A stretch of DNA of 6,852 bases from Actinomycetota bacterium (GTDB taxonomy: Bacteria; Actinomycetota; Acidimicrobiia; Acidimicrobiales; Palsa-688), in NCBI GenBank assembly GCA_023489205.1, contig JAMDDF010000026.1:368-7219 (forward strand), read 5' to 3'. Positions 1 to 5,460 of the stretch are shown here, in pieces. The translations under genes and the position numbers were made by a program. Below the pieces are notes generated by a model. The model worked only from the letters and a program-made list of their open reading frames with translations. It was not told the DNA's origin and ran no database searches. Within the stretch, counting starts at the first letter, position 1, and every line of letters starts with the position of its first letter.

Positions 1-23
1 TCGCCACATGGCAGTTGCAACCC

Positions 24-40
24 CCTCGGCCTGACCGAGG
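24..40 (-). terminator. Weak hairpin downstream of the small membrane gene
   Basis: A 6-bp perfect inverted repeat (CCTCGG, 5-base loop, CCGAGG) lies about 28 bases beyond the stop of the minus-strand gene at 68-361. It is GC-rich, but no T-run follows it on the minus strand, so it is at best a weak or factor-assisted terminator. It could equally be chance in GC-rich DNA. Confidence 0.2.
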
Positions 41-67
41 CGGCCCGCTCAGGTCACGCCGGCCGGC

Positions 68-361
68 CTAGCCGTCACCGCCCCCCTTCTCGAGCGGGTT
101 CGCCACCCCGCCCCGTGGGGCTGGGTATTCACCGACGAGTGTGCCGGCGTCGTCGCCGTGGCGTCGGGCCAGTCCATCGAACGGGGGCTCGGACGTCCGC
201 GGCAACCCACATGCAGGACCTGCCCGACGGCGGTTGACCAGGAAGAGCGCTCCAGCAACAGCCAGAGCAGCCAGCCACCCCACGGCGGCGCTGCCCGAGA
301 GGGTGGCCACGACGAGGCCAGTCACCAACGTAGGAAATGCCAGTCGTGCGAGCGAACACAT
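68..361 (-). CDS. Small integral membrane protein, unknown function
   Basis: This encodes a 97-residue protein that I do not recognise with certainty. Residues about 8-45 are almost continuously hydrophobic and can form two membrane helices (roughly 8-26 and 28-43). They are followed by a basic NRRR stop at about 43-46, a Cys-Gly at 51-52, and a hydrophilic tail rich in Gly, Pro, Arg and Asp. The Arg-rich flank predicts that the tail is cytoplasmic. The ATG at 361 is preceded by AAGGGA at good spacing, and third codon positions are mostly G/C, which supports real coding. A CsoR/CstR-like operator lies about 48 bases upstream. In other bacteria, small two-helix proteins of the YgaP/DUF2892 type sit in CstR-controlled sulfur operons with rhodaneses. 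The size and the helix-Cys arrangement are compatible with that, but similarity is too weak to assign it. No partner gene is visible because the window ends just beyond it. Confidence 0.55.
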   Translation of the reverse strand: MCSLARLAFPTLVTGLVVATLSGSAAVGWLAALAVAGALFLVNRRRAGPACGLPRTSEPPFDGLARRHGDDAGTLVGEYPAPRGGVANPLEKGGGDG

Positions 362-408
362 CGTCTTGCCGTCCCTTAGCCTCTCTACGCTAGGTCCTGC
401 CCTTCACT

Positions 409-424
409 ATACCCCCTATGGTAT
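409..424 (-). promoter_or_regulatory. CsoR/CstR-like operator overlapping a -10 element
   Basis: The plus strand reads ATACCCCCTATGGTAT, a pseudo-palindrome with ATACC and GGTAT arms around a 6-base centre. CsoR-family repressors (copper-sensing CsoR, persulfide-sensing CstR) typically bind ATACCC-centre-GGGTAT sites; this one has one mismatch in the right arm. Read on the minus strand, the left arm supplies TATAGT, a good -10 hexamer pointing at the gene that starts at 361, so a bound repressor would block the promoter. A matching -35 is not evident. The effector (copper or sulfane sulfur) cannot be deduced from the site alone. Confidence 0.45.
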
Positions 425-429
425 CAGAG

Positions 430-701
430 CTACGATGACGCGCTGCAGGCCACTACCGGTTGCGTACCTCCCCTAAGACGGTTCGGCCGTCTAGGGGCCA
501 CCACCTCGGGGACCGCGAACTTGCCATCTCTCGCACTCGCCGTCGCTTCGCTTTGGGGTTTTGCGCCGTCCGCGACGGAGGAAAGGAGGTCGGGGCTCGC
601 CGGCGGGCAAAGTGCCATTACGAAAAGGCTGACCCCAGCGGCCACGTCCACGAGGACCCGAGTAATGCGATGATGACGGCGAAGCGTTTAGCTTTGTACC
701 C
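430..701 (-). pseudogene. Frameshifted remnant of a small membrane protein
   Basis: Two minus-strand frames join into one plausible protein. From 701 one frame reads GYKAKRFAVIIALLG and then loses its hydrophobic pattern near 659. The adjacent frame continues VLVDVAAGVSLFVMALCPPA and stays open to a TAG at 430-432. Adding a single G to the GGG run at about 657-659 would fuse them into one basic-flanked membrane helix of about 26 residues, followed by a ~55-residue hydrophilic tail. Codons on both sides carry high G/C in position 3. No ATG, GTG or TTG lies in the upstream frame between the dinB-like stop (774) and 701, so the start is also missing. It therefore looks decayed, or hit by sequence errors. 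The alternative is a short ORF starting at GTG 651 (73 codons), which has a poor ribosome binding site. I do not recognise a family. The rest of 362-773 shows no other gene. Confidence 0.3.
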
Positions 702-773
702 GAGGGAGAAGGCGCCCGGGCAACCGACGAAGGAGCGCAGCTGGACTCGCGCTGGCAGCTTGTGCCTCGGGAG

Positions 774-1355
774 CTACTCGAACTGCCCGGCGAGCGCCGT
801 GAGCTTCGCAACGTATGCCGGCCAGTCATAACCCTCGGGCAAGTTGGTGTTGCCCAGCCGGTAGCCCACGGACGCGTCCTGCTGCTCGCGCATGATGTCG
901 GCGTGACCGGCGTGCCGCGCGACGTCGTAAGTCACGTGGACGATGACACGGTGGAGGGAAACCTCCTGTCGCCCAGGTCGCCACCACGGCACCCGCCCGC
1001 GGGCGTCAAGGGACAATTCCTCGATCGTCTGGTCGGCGAAAGCCCACACCCGGCGGTACAGGTCGATCAGCCCGTCTTTGGTCTCGTCTGCCCTTGCGTA
1101 CCAGTCGGCCTGTGGGTCCTGGGTGTATGTATCCATAGCCACCAGCTCCGATGGGATTGGGAACTCGCGCCCGAACGTAGGCCCGAAATATCCAGCCTCC
1201 ACATTGAGACAGTGCTTGACCACTCCGAGGAGGTTGTTGCCTGTCGGCGTCCGGGGCATCCTCGCGTCGTGCTCGCTCAGCCCGTCAAGCTTCCACACGA
1301 CCGCGTCGCGGGCCTCCTGCAGGTAGTGGCGGAGCACGGTCTTCGGATCGCTCAT
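774..1355 (-). CDS. DinB family protein (DUF664 type)
   Basis: This is a 193-residue protein of the DinB/YfiT-like four-helix-bundle superfamily, DUF664 branch. Known relatives are metal-binding and include thiol-dependent S-transferases; in mycothiol-producing actinobacteria many are presumed mycothiol-dependent. The specific reaction here cannot be read from sequence. Diagnostic pieces are the VVKHCLNVEAGYFG helix with His48, and DVARHAGHADIMRE near residues 144-157 with His148 and His151. The RHAGHADI(L/M)RE stretch is characteristic of DUF664, and the histidines are candidate metal ligands. Length is normal for the family and no signal peptide is seen, so it should be cytosolic. ATG 1355 is chosen because TGGGGTG lies about 10 bases upstream. 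The in-frame ATG at 1364 would sit directly against that site, and a still longer start at 1478 adds a non-homologous Arg-rich extension that would overlap the divergent promoter region. It is divergent from the GNAT gene, with a 175-bp spacer. Confidence 0.88.
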   Translation of the reverse strand: MSDPKTVLRHYLQEARDAVVWKLDGLSEHDARMPRTPTGNNLLGVVKHCLNVEAGYFGPTFGREFPIPSELVAMDTYTQDPQADWYARADETKDGLIDLYRRVWAFADQTIEELSLDARGRVPWWRPGRQEVSLHRVIVHVTYDVARHAGHADIMREQQDASVGYRLGNTNLPEGYDWPAYVAKLTALAGQFE

Positions 1356-1515
1356 GTCCGACATGCACCCCAGTCTGCCGCGCCCATCGAAGGGGGACCA
1401 CCTTCCTCGCCCGCACGGGCGCACCTGCACGAGCGCCTGGCACGGCGACGCACAGCGTCGCACGGCGCCCAACTCCATGAGTAGTGCTGGCGACGCAGAT
1501 GGCTTCCCGTGCAGC

Positions 1516-1526
1516 AGGTGGCACCT
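1516..1526. promoter_or_regulatory. Inverted repeat holding the likely ribosome binding site of the GNAT gene
   Basis: AGGTG-G-CACCT is a perfect 5-1-5 inverted repeat in the dinB-like/GNAT divergent spacer. Its left half, AGGTGG, lies 9 bases before TTG 1531, an in-frame start for the acetyltransferase. This decides the start: neither GTG 1540 nor GTG 1552 has a usable Shine-Dalgarno sequence. If the repeat folds in RNA it would pair the Shine-Dalgarno sequence with CACCT, but a one-base loop cannot form. Operator DNA, or simple coincidence, is more likely than an RNA switch. Confidence 0.35.
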
Positions 1527-1530
1527 AGGC

Positions 1531-2415
1531 TTGGATGCCGTGAACGCTCCGGTGAAAGTAAGGCCGCTTGTGGACGACGACGTACCCGCAGCCCAGGAGG
1601 TTGCCCATAGTGCCCTACGGGAGGCTGGAAAGCGTTACGGCTGGACGATGCCGGAGCTCGACGAAGTCACCCGTGCCCGAGGCGAACAGAGGATCCGCCA
1701 CTGCCTCGCCCACGACCCAGATGGCGCCTTTGTGGCCGACGTTGCAGGTGAAGTCGTTGGCGTTGGCCTAGCTACGGTGCGCACCAACCAGTGGTTCCTC
1801 TCGCTGTTGACCATCAGCACCGCCCTGCAAGGGCAAGGCGCCGGCCGGCAACTTCTCGAGGCAACCATGGGAACCCTCCGCGGGCCCGGCGCGATCTGCG
1901 CCAGCGATGACCCGAAGGCGCTACGTCGCTACCGTTCGGCGGGGTTCGCATTGCAGCCAACCTACGAGGCCAAAGGAGCGCTCGACCGCTCCCGGCTCCC
2001 TCGCGTCACTGGGGTCCGGGAGGGTTCCTACGATGGGGACAGGGACCTCGTCGAGGAGGTAGGCACCGCGTTGCGGAAAGCTCCCCACGGCCCGGACATG
2101 GACTTCTACGCGGAGGGGGGCCTGCCACTCTATGTGACTGACACGCCCGCTGGCCGCGGTTACGTGCTCTGCCGCGACGCCGGGCCCTCCCTCCTAGGCG
2201 CCACCACCGAGGAGGCCGCCTCCCGGCTTCTTTGGACCGCATTGGCCGAGACCACCGAAGACGAAGTAACCGTCGCTTGGTTGACCTCCAACCAGCAATG
2301 GGCCCTCGACGTGGTCCTCGACGCACACCTCGCCCTACGGCCCCGAGGGAGCCGATGCCTCCGAGGTGACCTGGGCCCGATGGCCCCCTACATCCCAAAC
2401 GGAGCGCTCGGCTAG
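1531..2415 (+). CDS. Tandem-domain GNAT family N-acetyltransferase
   Basis: This is a 294-residue cytosolic protein expected to transfer an acetyl group from acetyl-CoA to an unknown amine. The N-terminal domain (about 6-145) is a standard GNAT fold. Residues AFVADVAGEVVGVGLATV form strands 2-3. The acetyl-CoA pyrophosphate loop is in ALQGQGAGRQLLEA (Q100-x-x-G103-x-G105). DDPKALRRYRSAGF at 126-139 is the motif B helix and turn. The C-terminal half (about 150-294) matches the degenerate second domain (Acetyltransf_18 type) seen in many actinobacterial GNATs, ending with GPMAPYIPNGALG; PYxPxGA is typical there. Only the first domain shows a clear CoA loop, so the second may shape the substrate pocket. 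TTG 1531 is preferred for its AGGTGG site; GTG 1540 would shorten the protein by three residues. The open frame extends to 1354, but that part is antisense to the dinB-like leader and unlike the family. The gene appears to stand alone on this strand. Confidence 0.88.
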   Translation: MDAVNAPVKVRPLVDDDVPAAQEVAHSALREAGKRYGWTMPELDEVTRARGEQRIRHCLAHDPDGAFVADVAGEVVGVGLATVRTNQWFLSLLTISTALQGQGAGRQLLEATMGTLRGPGAICASDDPKALRRYRSAGFALQPTYEAKGALDRSRLPRVTGVREGSYDGDRDLVEEVGTALRKAPHGPDMDFYAEGGLPLYVTDTPAGRGYVLCRDAGPSLLGATTEEAASRLLWTALAETTEDEVTVAWLTSNQQWALDVVLDAHLALRPRGSRCLRGDLGPMAPYIPNGALG

Positions 2416-2420
2416 CCGAC
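2409..2420 (+). repeat. 12-bp perfect palindrome across the GNAT stop codon
   Basis: TCGGCTAGCCGA is a perfect palindrome containing the TAG stop. A second weak hairpin (AGGC, six bases, GCCT, at about 2429-2442) and a pyrimidine-rich run up to 2454 follow. Together they could act as a transcription terminator, but no long stem with a U-tract is present. Confidence 0.25.
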
Positions 2421-2471
2421 TCGCCGCTAGGCAGGCCAGCCTCTTCCCCTCTTTATCGATCGGCGCCCGAA

Positions 2472-2504
2472 TTGACGGTTAACCTCTCACGTCGCGGGTA
2501 TATG
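2472..2504 (+). promoter_or_regulatory. Weak promoter candidate before the lldD-like region
   Basis: TTGACG (2472-2477) is a good -35 match and overlaps the palindrome GGTTAACC (2477-2484). The best -10-like element is TATATG (2499-2504), 21 bases downstream, which is longer than the usual 16-18. It is the only promoter-like pair between the GNAT stop and the lldD-like gene, so it may drive 2512-3959. GGTTAACC may be a regulator half-site. Support is weak. Confidence 0.2.
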
Positions 2505-2511
2505 CCGAGAC

Positions 2512-2763
2512 ATGGCCCACGGCTCCTTCGAAAACTACGAGCCCCTCTACGACGCCACGCGAGCCAGCCCCTTCCGCCAGGACTGGCAGCGCGCACCCGC
2601 CTGCCTCGCCCCAACTTCGCCAGTTTCGCCATTGGGACCAGGACCTGGCCCTAGCTCCGGCCTAGTCGAACACCATGGGCACATTGTGATAGCAACCCAA
2701 TACCTCTGGAACGCGACCGTCCCCGGGCGTCGCTACCGGCGAACGTGGGGGCGGCACCCATGA
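2512..2763 (+). CDS. Small ORF overlapping the lldD-like start (ATGA), function unknown
   Basis: This would encode an 83-residue protein that I do not recognise. Its stop codon overlaps the start of the next gene as ATGA, the arrangement typical of translationally coupled genes. The first ~33 codons (2512-2610) have almost only C or G in position 3 and read like real coding: acidic and aromatic residues with no membrane segment, beginning MAHGSFENYEPLYDATRASP. After that the bias falls and the sequence becomes Pro/Gly-rich, which suggests either a true small protein with a disordered C-terminus or a 5' gene fragment that runs into noncoding DNA. There is no strong Shine-Dalgarno sequence before ATG 2512. 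It is the only gene candidate in the 344-base stretch 2416-2759. The alternative is a chance ORF. Confidence 0.33.
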   Translation: MAHGSFENYEPLYDATRASPFRQDWQRAPACLAPTSPVSPLGPGPGPSSGLVEHHGHIVIATQYLWNATVPGRRYRRTWGRHP

Positions 2764-3959
2764 AACCCTCCGAGGCGGTCCGGCTCCTACGGATAAAGAG
2801 GCCGGCGCCACCTTATGGCGCCTACAGCCTGGCACGGTGCTACAGCATCGAAGACGTCGCTCGGGTCGCCCGCCGGCGGCTACCCCTCGGGGCCCGTGCC
2901 TACCTCGACACCGGTGGCGCAGGTGAGTACACCCTTCATCGCAACAGGTCTGCCCTGGACCTCATCGAGTTCCTGCCCCACCAGCCCCGGGAAGTCACTT
3001 CGATCGACACAACCACGACCATACTCGGCCAGCGGGCCCCTCTCCCGATCGTTCTCTCCCCGGTGGGAGCCCCTCGCCTTTTTCACCACGAAGGCGAACG
3101 CGCCGTAGCGCGAGCTGCCTGTCACGCAGGCATCCCTTACGGCGTCTCTACCCTCGCCACCGTACCGGTGGAAGAAATCGCCGCTAATTCCAAGTCACCC
3201 CTATGGTTCCAGCTCTACGTGTGGGGGGACCGTCGTGATGCTCAACGCGCGGTGGAGCGCGCCCGGGATGCCGGTTTCAGCGCCCTCCTCCTCTCCGTCG
3301 ACACAAATGTCCGCGCGACCAGGGAACGAGAACAACACACGGGTCTCGACCTTCCGACACCCGAGCTCGCCATAACTACTTTCTTGGAAGGGGTCCTCCA
3401 CCCTACTTGGACATGGCATTTCCTCACCTCAGAACAAATCTCCTTCCCGAATATTGGCCCTCCAGACCATCGCTCGCGCGAAAAGATCAAGGGGATGTTC
3501 GACGGAACCGTCACCTGGAAAGACCTAGAGTGGATCCGAAAGCTCTGGCACGGCCCCATCCTCTTGAAGGGAGTCTTGCGCCCCGACGAGGCCATCCGAG
3601 CGGCCGAAGAAGGCCTGGATGGCGTGGTCGTCAGCAATCACGGGGGCCGCCAGCTCGACCACGTCCCGGCTACCATCGACGTGCTCCCAGACATTGTAGA
3701 CGCTGCGGGGGGGCCGCCTGAAGTCCTGGTCGACTCGGGCTTCCGCCGTGGGAGCGATATCGCCGCGGCGCTTGCGCTCGGCGCCAAGGCCGTACTGGTC
3801 GGCCGAGCCCACCTCTACGGGCTCGCAGCCGCTGGCGAGGCGGGCGTCCGCCACTGCATAGACATACTTGCCAGCGAGCTGCGTACGACTATGGCCTTAT
3901 GCGGTACACCGACTTTAAGTGACCTTGACCGCGACATCCTCAGACTGAGGCCGGAATGA
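2760..3959 (+). CDS. lldD: FMN-dependent alpha-hydroxy-acid dehydrogenase, L-lactate dehydrogenase type
   Basis: This 399-residue TIM-barrel flavoenzyme belongs to the glycolate oxidase/flavocytochrome b2/LldD family, which oxidises L-2-hydroxy acids to 2-oxo acids and passes electrons to quinone or O2. Every known active-site position is present, by alignment from memory to spinach glycolate oxidase: Tyr48 (Y24), Tyr153 (Y129), Asp181 and Arg188 (D157, R164), Lys270 (K230), the catalytic base His294 and Arg297 in SNHGGRQLD (H254, R257). Asp325 and Arg329 in VDSGFRRGSD, with LVGRAHLYGL, bind the FMN phosphate. The segment at about 190-255 is long, as in bacterial LldD, and the whole most resembles mycobacterial LldD2 rather than the mycofactocin enzyme MftD. 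Exact substrate (lactate, mandelate or other) is not settled. ATG 2760 follows GGGGGCGG; GTG 2745 would add five residues. It may be coupled to the small ORF before it and is followed by a transporter remnant. Confidence 0.93.
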   Translation: MKPSEAVRLLRIKRPAPPYGAYSLARCYSIEDVARVARRRLPLGARAYLDTGGAGEYTLHRNRSALDLIEFLPHQPREVTSIDTTTTILGQRAPLPIVLSPVGAPRLFHHEGERAVARAACHAGIPYGVSTLATVPVEEIAANSKSPLWFQLYVWGDRRDAQRAVERARDAGFSALLLSVDTNVRATREREQHTGLDLPTPELAITTFLEGVLHPTWTWHFLTSEQISFPNIGPPDHRSREKIKGMFDGTVTWKDLEWIRKLWHGPILLKGVLRPDEAIRAAEEGLDGVVVSNHGGRQLDHVPATIDVLPDIVDAAGGPPEVLVDSGFRRGSDIAAALALGAKAVLVGRAHLYGLAAAGEAGVRHCIDILASELRTTMALCGTPTLSDLDRDILRLRPE

Positions 3960-3970
3960 GGCCGGGATGA
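3946..3970 (+). repeat. 11-bp tandem duplication at the end of the lldD-like gene
   Basis: TGAGGCCGGAA is followed immediately by TGAGGCCGGGA and another TGA, a 10/11 match in tandem. The second copy begins with the lldD-like stop codon, and its last base is the A of the ATG opening the transporter remnant. It looks like a slippage or junction duplication. Confidence 0.6.
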
Positions 3971-4062
3971 CGACTCACCCAGCACGGAACCGCTTTGTCG
4001 CATGGATAGCGGGACTCCCCGCGCCGGGCGGCTTCCTCTTCGGCTTCGACGCAGGCCCAGTA
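3967..4062 (+). pseudogene. N-terminal remnant of a sugar-porter-type MFS transporter
   Basis: Seven bases after the lldD-like stop, an ATG opens a frame whose first ~32 residues match the start of MFS sugar porters. RFVAWIAGLPAPGGFLFGFD followed by AGPV aligns with the family's helix-1 signature (A-A-L-G-G-F-L-F-G-Y-D-T-G-V). Functional sugar porters run to about 450 residues with twelve helices. Here the similarity stops near 4062; the frame stays open to 4503 only as Pro/Gly/Ala-rich antisense of the convergent membrane gene, with no further helices. A full transporter in this place would have imported a hydroxy acid or sugar for the dehydrogenase next door. No good Shine-Dalgarno sequence is seen beyond the GAGGCCGGG of the tandem repeat. 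I read it as a truncated pseudogene. A chance match over such a specific motif is possible but unlikely. Confidence 0.6.
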
Positions 4063-4124
4063 ACCCCAAGGGTGAGGCGACGAACAACAGGAGCGCTACC
4101 TGCAGGGCCTCCAAGCTGGTCCCC

Positions 4125-4868
4125 TCACGACGGCGGCCAGGCGTCCCTCTCTAACGCCGGGGCGTCGGAAGAAGGAGGCTGCAAGATCCCCCCAGGCGAT
4201 GCCGCGCCGGAAGGTGGCCCGCTCGCAGCGGGGGCCGTCATAGCGGTGGCCCCGCCAGTCGGCGCCGAGGTTTCAGCCGGGGACGTGGCATCAGGGGCCG
4301 TGGCGACGATCTCTTCTTGGCCTGGAAGCGCCGTAGGCGCGGTTTGCGGACCGGCCGGGGGGACGCGAGAAAGCTGGACCTCTCGCTCCGGAACAGATGA
4401 CTTGAGCGACATCGCCCCGAAGGCCGCCAACAACAAGCCAGGCCCGAGGTCGGCGCCCACCTTGTTGGCGAGCGCAGCCAGTGACTCCGTGCTCGGTCCA
4501 TAAGCCGGCGCGGACTGAAAGACGTGCGCGGCAACAGGCCCTATCACGAGCCAGGCCCCTGCCGCTATGGTCAACGTGCCCGCTATGGCGAGCGACCCAC
4601 GCGACGCGCTCAAGGCCCGGGCCTCGGAGAGCACCATCAGGCCCGCAACAAACGCTACAGCCCCAGGGAGCAGGTGCAATAGCCAGTTGGTAGTCGTCCA
4701 AGACCAGGCAACCGCGGTCGTTGCGTTATAACCAAACTCCGGTCCAACAAAACCGACGATGGCTGCCCAAGCCCCCAGTAGGACAATGGCAAGACCCACG
4801 AACCCGAGCCCAGCGGGGCGCGCGATTGTGAGCCTCGGCCAGCGCCGGTAAGCAAGTGTTTGTGCCAT
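4125..4868 (-). CDS. Four-helix membrane protein with Pro/Ala/Ser-rich C-terminal tail
   Basis: This is a 247-residue integral membrane protein without a family I can name. Predicted helices are at about 20-42, 61-81, 91-115 and 139-156. Basic residues at the N-terminus (RRWPRLTIAR) and in the short 82-90 loop place both ends in the cytoplasm. The outer loops are an aromatic 43-60 segment (FGYNATTAVAWSWTTTN) and 116-138. Residues 157-247 form a low-complexity tail rich in Pro, Ala, Ser, Thr and Gly with scattered acidic residues, probably disordered. ATG 4868 is chosen because GGAGGTG sits 5 bases upstream; the ATG at 4883 lies before that site and would add five residues. It follows the mnhG-like gene on the same strand and could be cotranscribed. 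A weak TTGAAC-16-TATGGG pair at 4995-4968 could also give it its own promoter. It is convergent with the transporter remnant. Confidence 0.72.
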   Translation of the reverse strand: MAQTLAYRRWPRLTIARPAGLGFVGLAIVLLGAWAAIVGFVGPEFGYNATTAVAWSWTTTNWLLHLLPGAVAFVAGLMVLSEARALSASRGSLAIAGTLTIAAGAWLVIGPVAAHVFQSAPAYGPSTESLAALANKVGADLGPGLLLAAFGAMSLKSSVPEREVQLSRVPPAGPQTAPTALPGQEEIVATAPDATSPAETSAPTGGATAMTAPAASGPPSGAASPGGILQPPSSDAPALERDAWPPS

Positions 4869-5320
4869 AATTGCACCTCCCATAATGTTGGTACAGCTCC
4901 AGATCCTGCCCCGGGCCGCGCGAGCCCAAACCTTCGTTGGTTCTTACAGGCATGATCTCCATATTGGCCCATAGCGCTCTCCCAGCCATGTTCAACTTTT
5001 ATATTGACGGTCGCGCAACCGTTCTTACCTTCCTCACCGGCCCAGCTCCCCGCGCTTCGAGCGCGCGCCGCGGCATGGGTAAGGACCGGGCCGGTCATGG
5101 CCAGGAAAAGGACCGTCAGCCAGGTGGCGGTCGTTTTGGACGCCCAACCGACCTTTACCGTAACCGCAAGCGCCACCATCACCGGAGCCACAATGCCGAC
5201 GGGCGCCATGTAGTGGAGCTTGCGCACCACGTCGGGCATCAGGAGCACACCGAGCGACGAGGCACCGGCCAGCAACACGGCCAAGCCAAGAAGGACGTCT
5301 ACGGCCACTTGCTGAGCCAT
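4655..5320 (-). CDS. mnhG: Orphan MnhG/PhaG-type cation antiporter subunit with run-on C-terminus
   Basis: The first ~90 residues are a clear MnhG/PhaG/MrpG subunit of the multisubunit Na+(K+)/H+ antiporter. Three helices lie at about 5-27, 40-56 and 64-83, with the family's P-D-x-x-x-R/K-L-H motif in LLMPDVVRKLHYMAPVGI and the conserved end FLAMTGPVLTHAAARAR. In Mrp complexes this small subunit works with MnhA-F, none of which is in this window. Family members are about 100-130 residues, but this frame runs to 221. From about residue 104 the G/C bias at position 3 collapses, and the frame overlaps the next gene by 214 bases. The natural end was therefore probably near residue 95-105 (about 5005-5035), and a stop has been lost or an indel introduced. 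ATG 5320 is set by homology; it may be coupled to a 37-codon ORF through TGATG. Position 5320-5020 is certain coding; the rest is doubtful. Confidence 0.75.
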   Translation of the reverse strand: MAQQVAVDVLLGLAVLLAGASSLGVLLMPDVVRKLHYMAPVGIVAPVMVALAVTVKVGWASKTTATWLTVLFLAMTGPVLTHAAARARSAGSWAGEEGKNGCATVNIKVEHGWESAMGQYGDHACKNQRRFGLARPGAGSGAVPTLWEVQLWHKHLLTGAGRGSQSRAPLGSGSWVLPLSYWGLGQPSSVLLDRSLVITQRPRLPGLGRLPTGYCTCSLGL

Positions 5321-5433
5321 CAGGCACCACGCCCCCAGTTCGCCGCCCGCACCTGCGCGTGCTGCTGCACTATCAGTTGTTTCCCAAACGGCCACGAGAC
5401 CAAACCCGCTGAGCCACAGCCCAGCAGCAGCAT
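5320..5433 (-). CDS. Possible 37-codon small ORF coupled to the mnhG-like gene
   Basis: A 37-residue ORF begins 27 bases after the LLM oxidoreductase stop. ATG 5433 is preceded by AGGA at 6-base spacing. Its TGA overlaps the mnhG-like ATG by one base (TGATG), the usual sign of translational coupling. About 78% of third positions are G or C. The peptide starts MLLLGCGSAGL, which resembles a lipobox (L-L-G-C), but it has no basic n-region, so it is probably not a lipoprotein. It has no recognisable domain. It may be a coupling leader that helps translate the mnhG-like gene, which lacks a strong Shine-Dalgarno sequence of its own, or it may be chance. Confidence 0.35.
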   Translation of the reverse strand: MLLLGCGSAGLVSWPFGKQLIVQQHAQVRAANWGRGA

Positions 5434-5460
5434 TCTCGGTCCTAGCCCGCGCTTTTTGCC

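Noticed and set aside
460..831. 123-codon plus-strand frame between the small membrane gene and the dinB-like gene
   Set aside because: It has no ribosome binding site, basic random-like composition, and opposes the better-supported minus-strand remnant.
762..1484. 240-codon plus-strand frame opposite the dinB-like gene
   Set aside because: It is a shadow of the DUF664 protein, whose RHAGHADI motif fixes the coding strand.
2745..3959. Mycofactocin synthase MftD as identity of the FMN enzyme
   Set aside because: The sequence resembles LldD2 more than MftD, and no MftA, MftB or MftC gene is nearby.
4063..4503. Long plus-strand continuation of the transporter remnant frame
   Set aside because: It is the antisense shadow of the intact four-helix membrane gene; it is Pro/Gly/Ala-rich, without helices or homology, while the minus strand has a proper ribosome binding site and membrane topology.
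4968..4995. Minus-strand promoter TTGAAC-16-TATGGG before the four-helix gene
   Set aside because: Both hexamers are weak matches and lie in a locally AT-richer noncoding stretch; it is mentioned only as a possibility under that gene.
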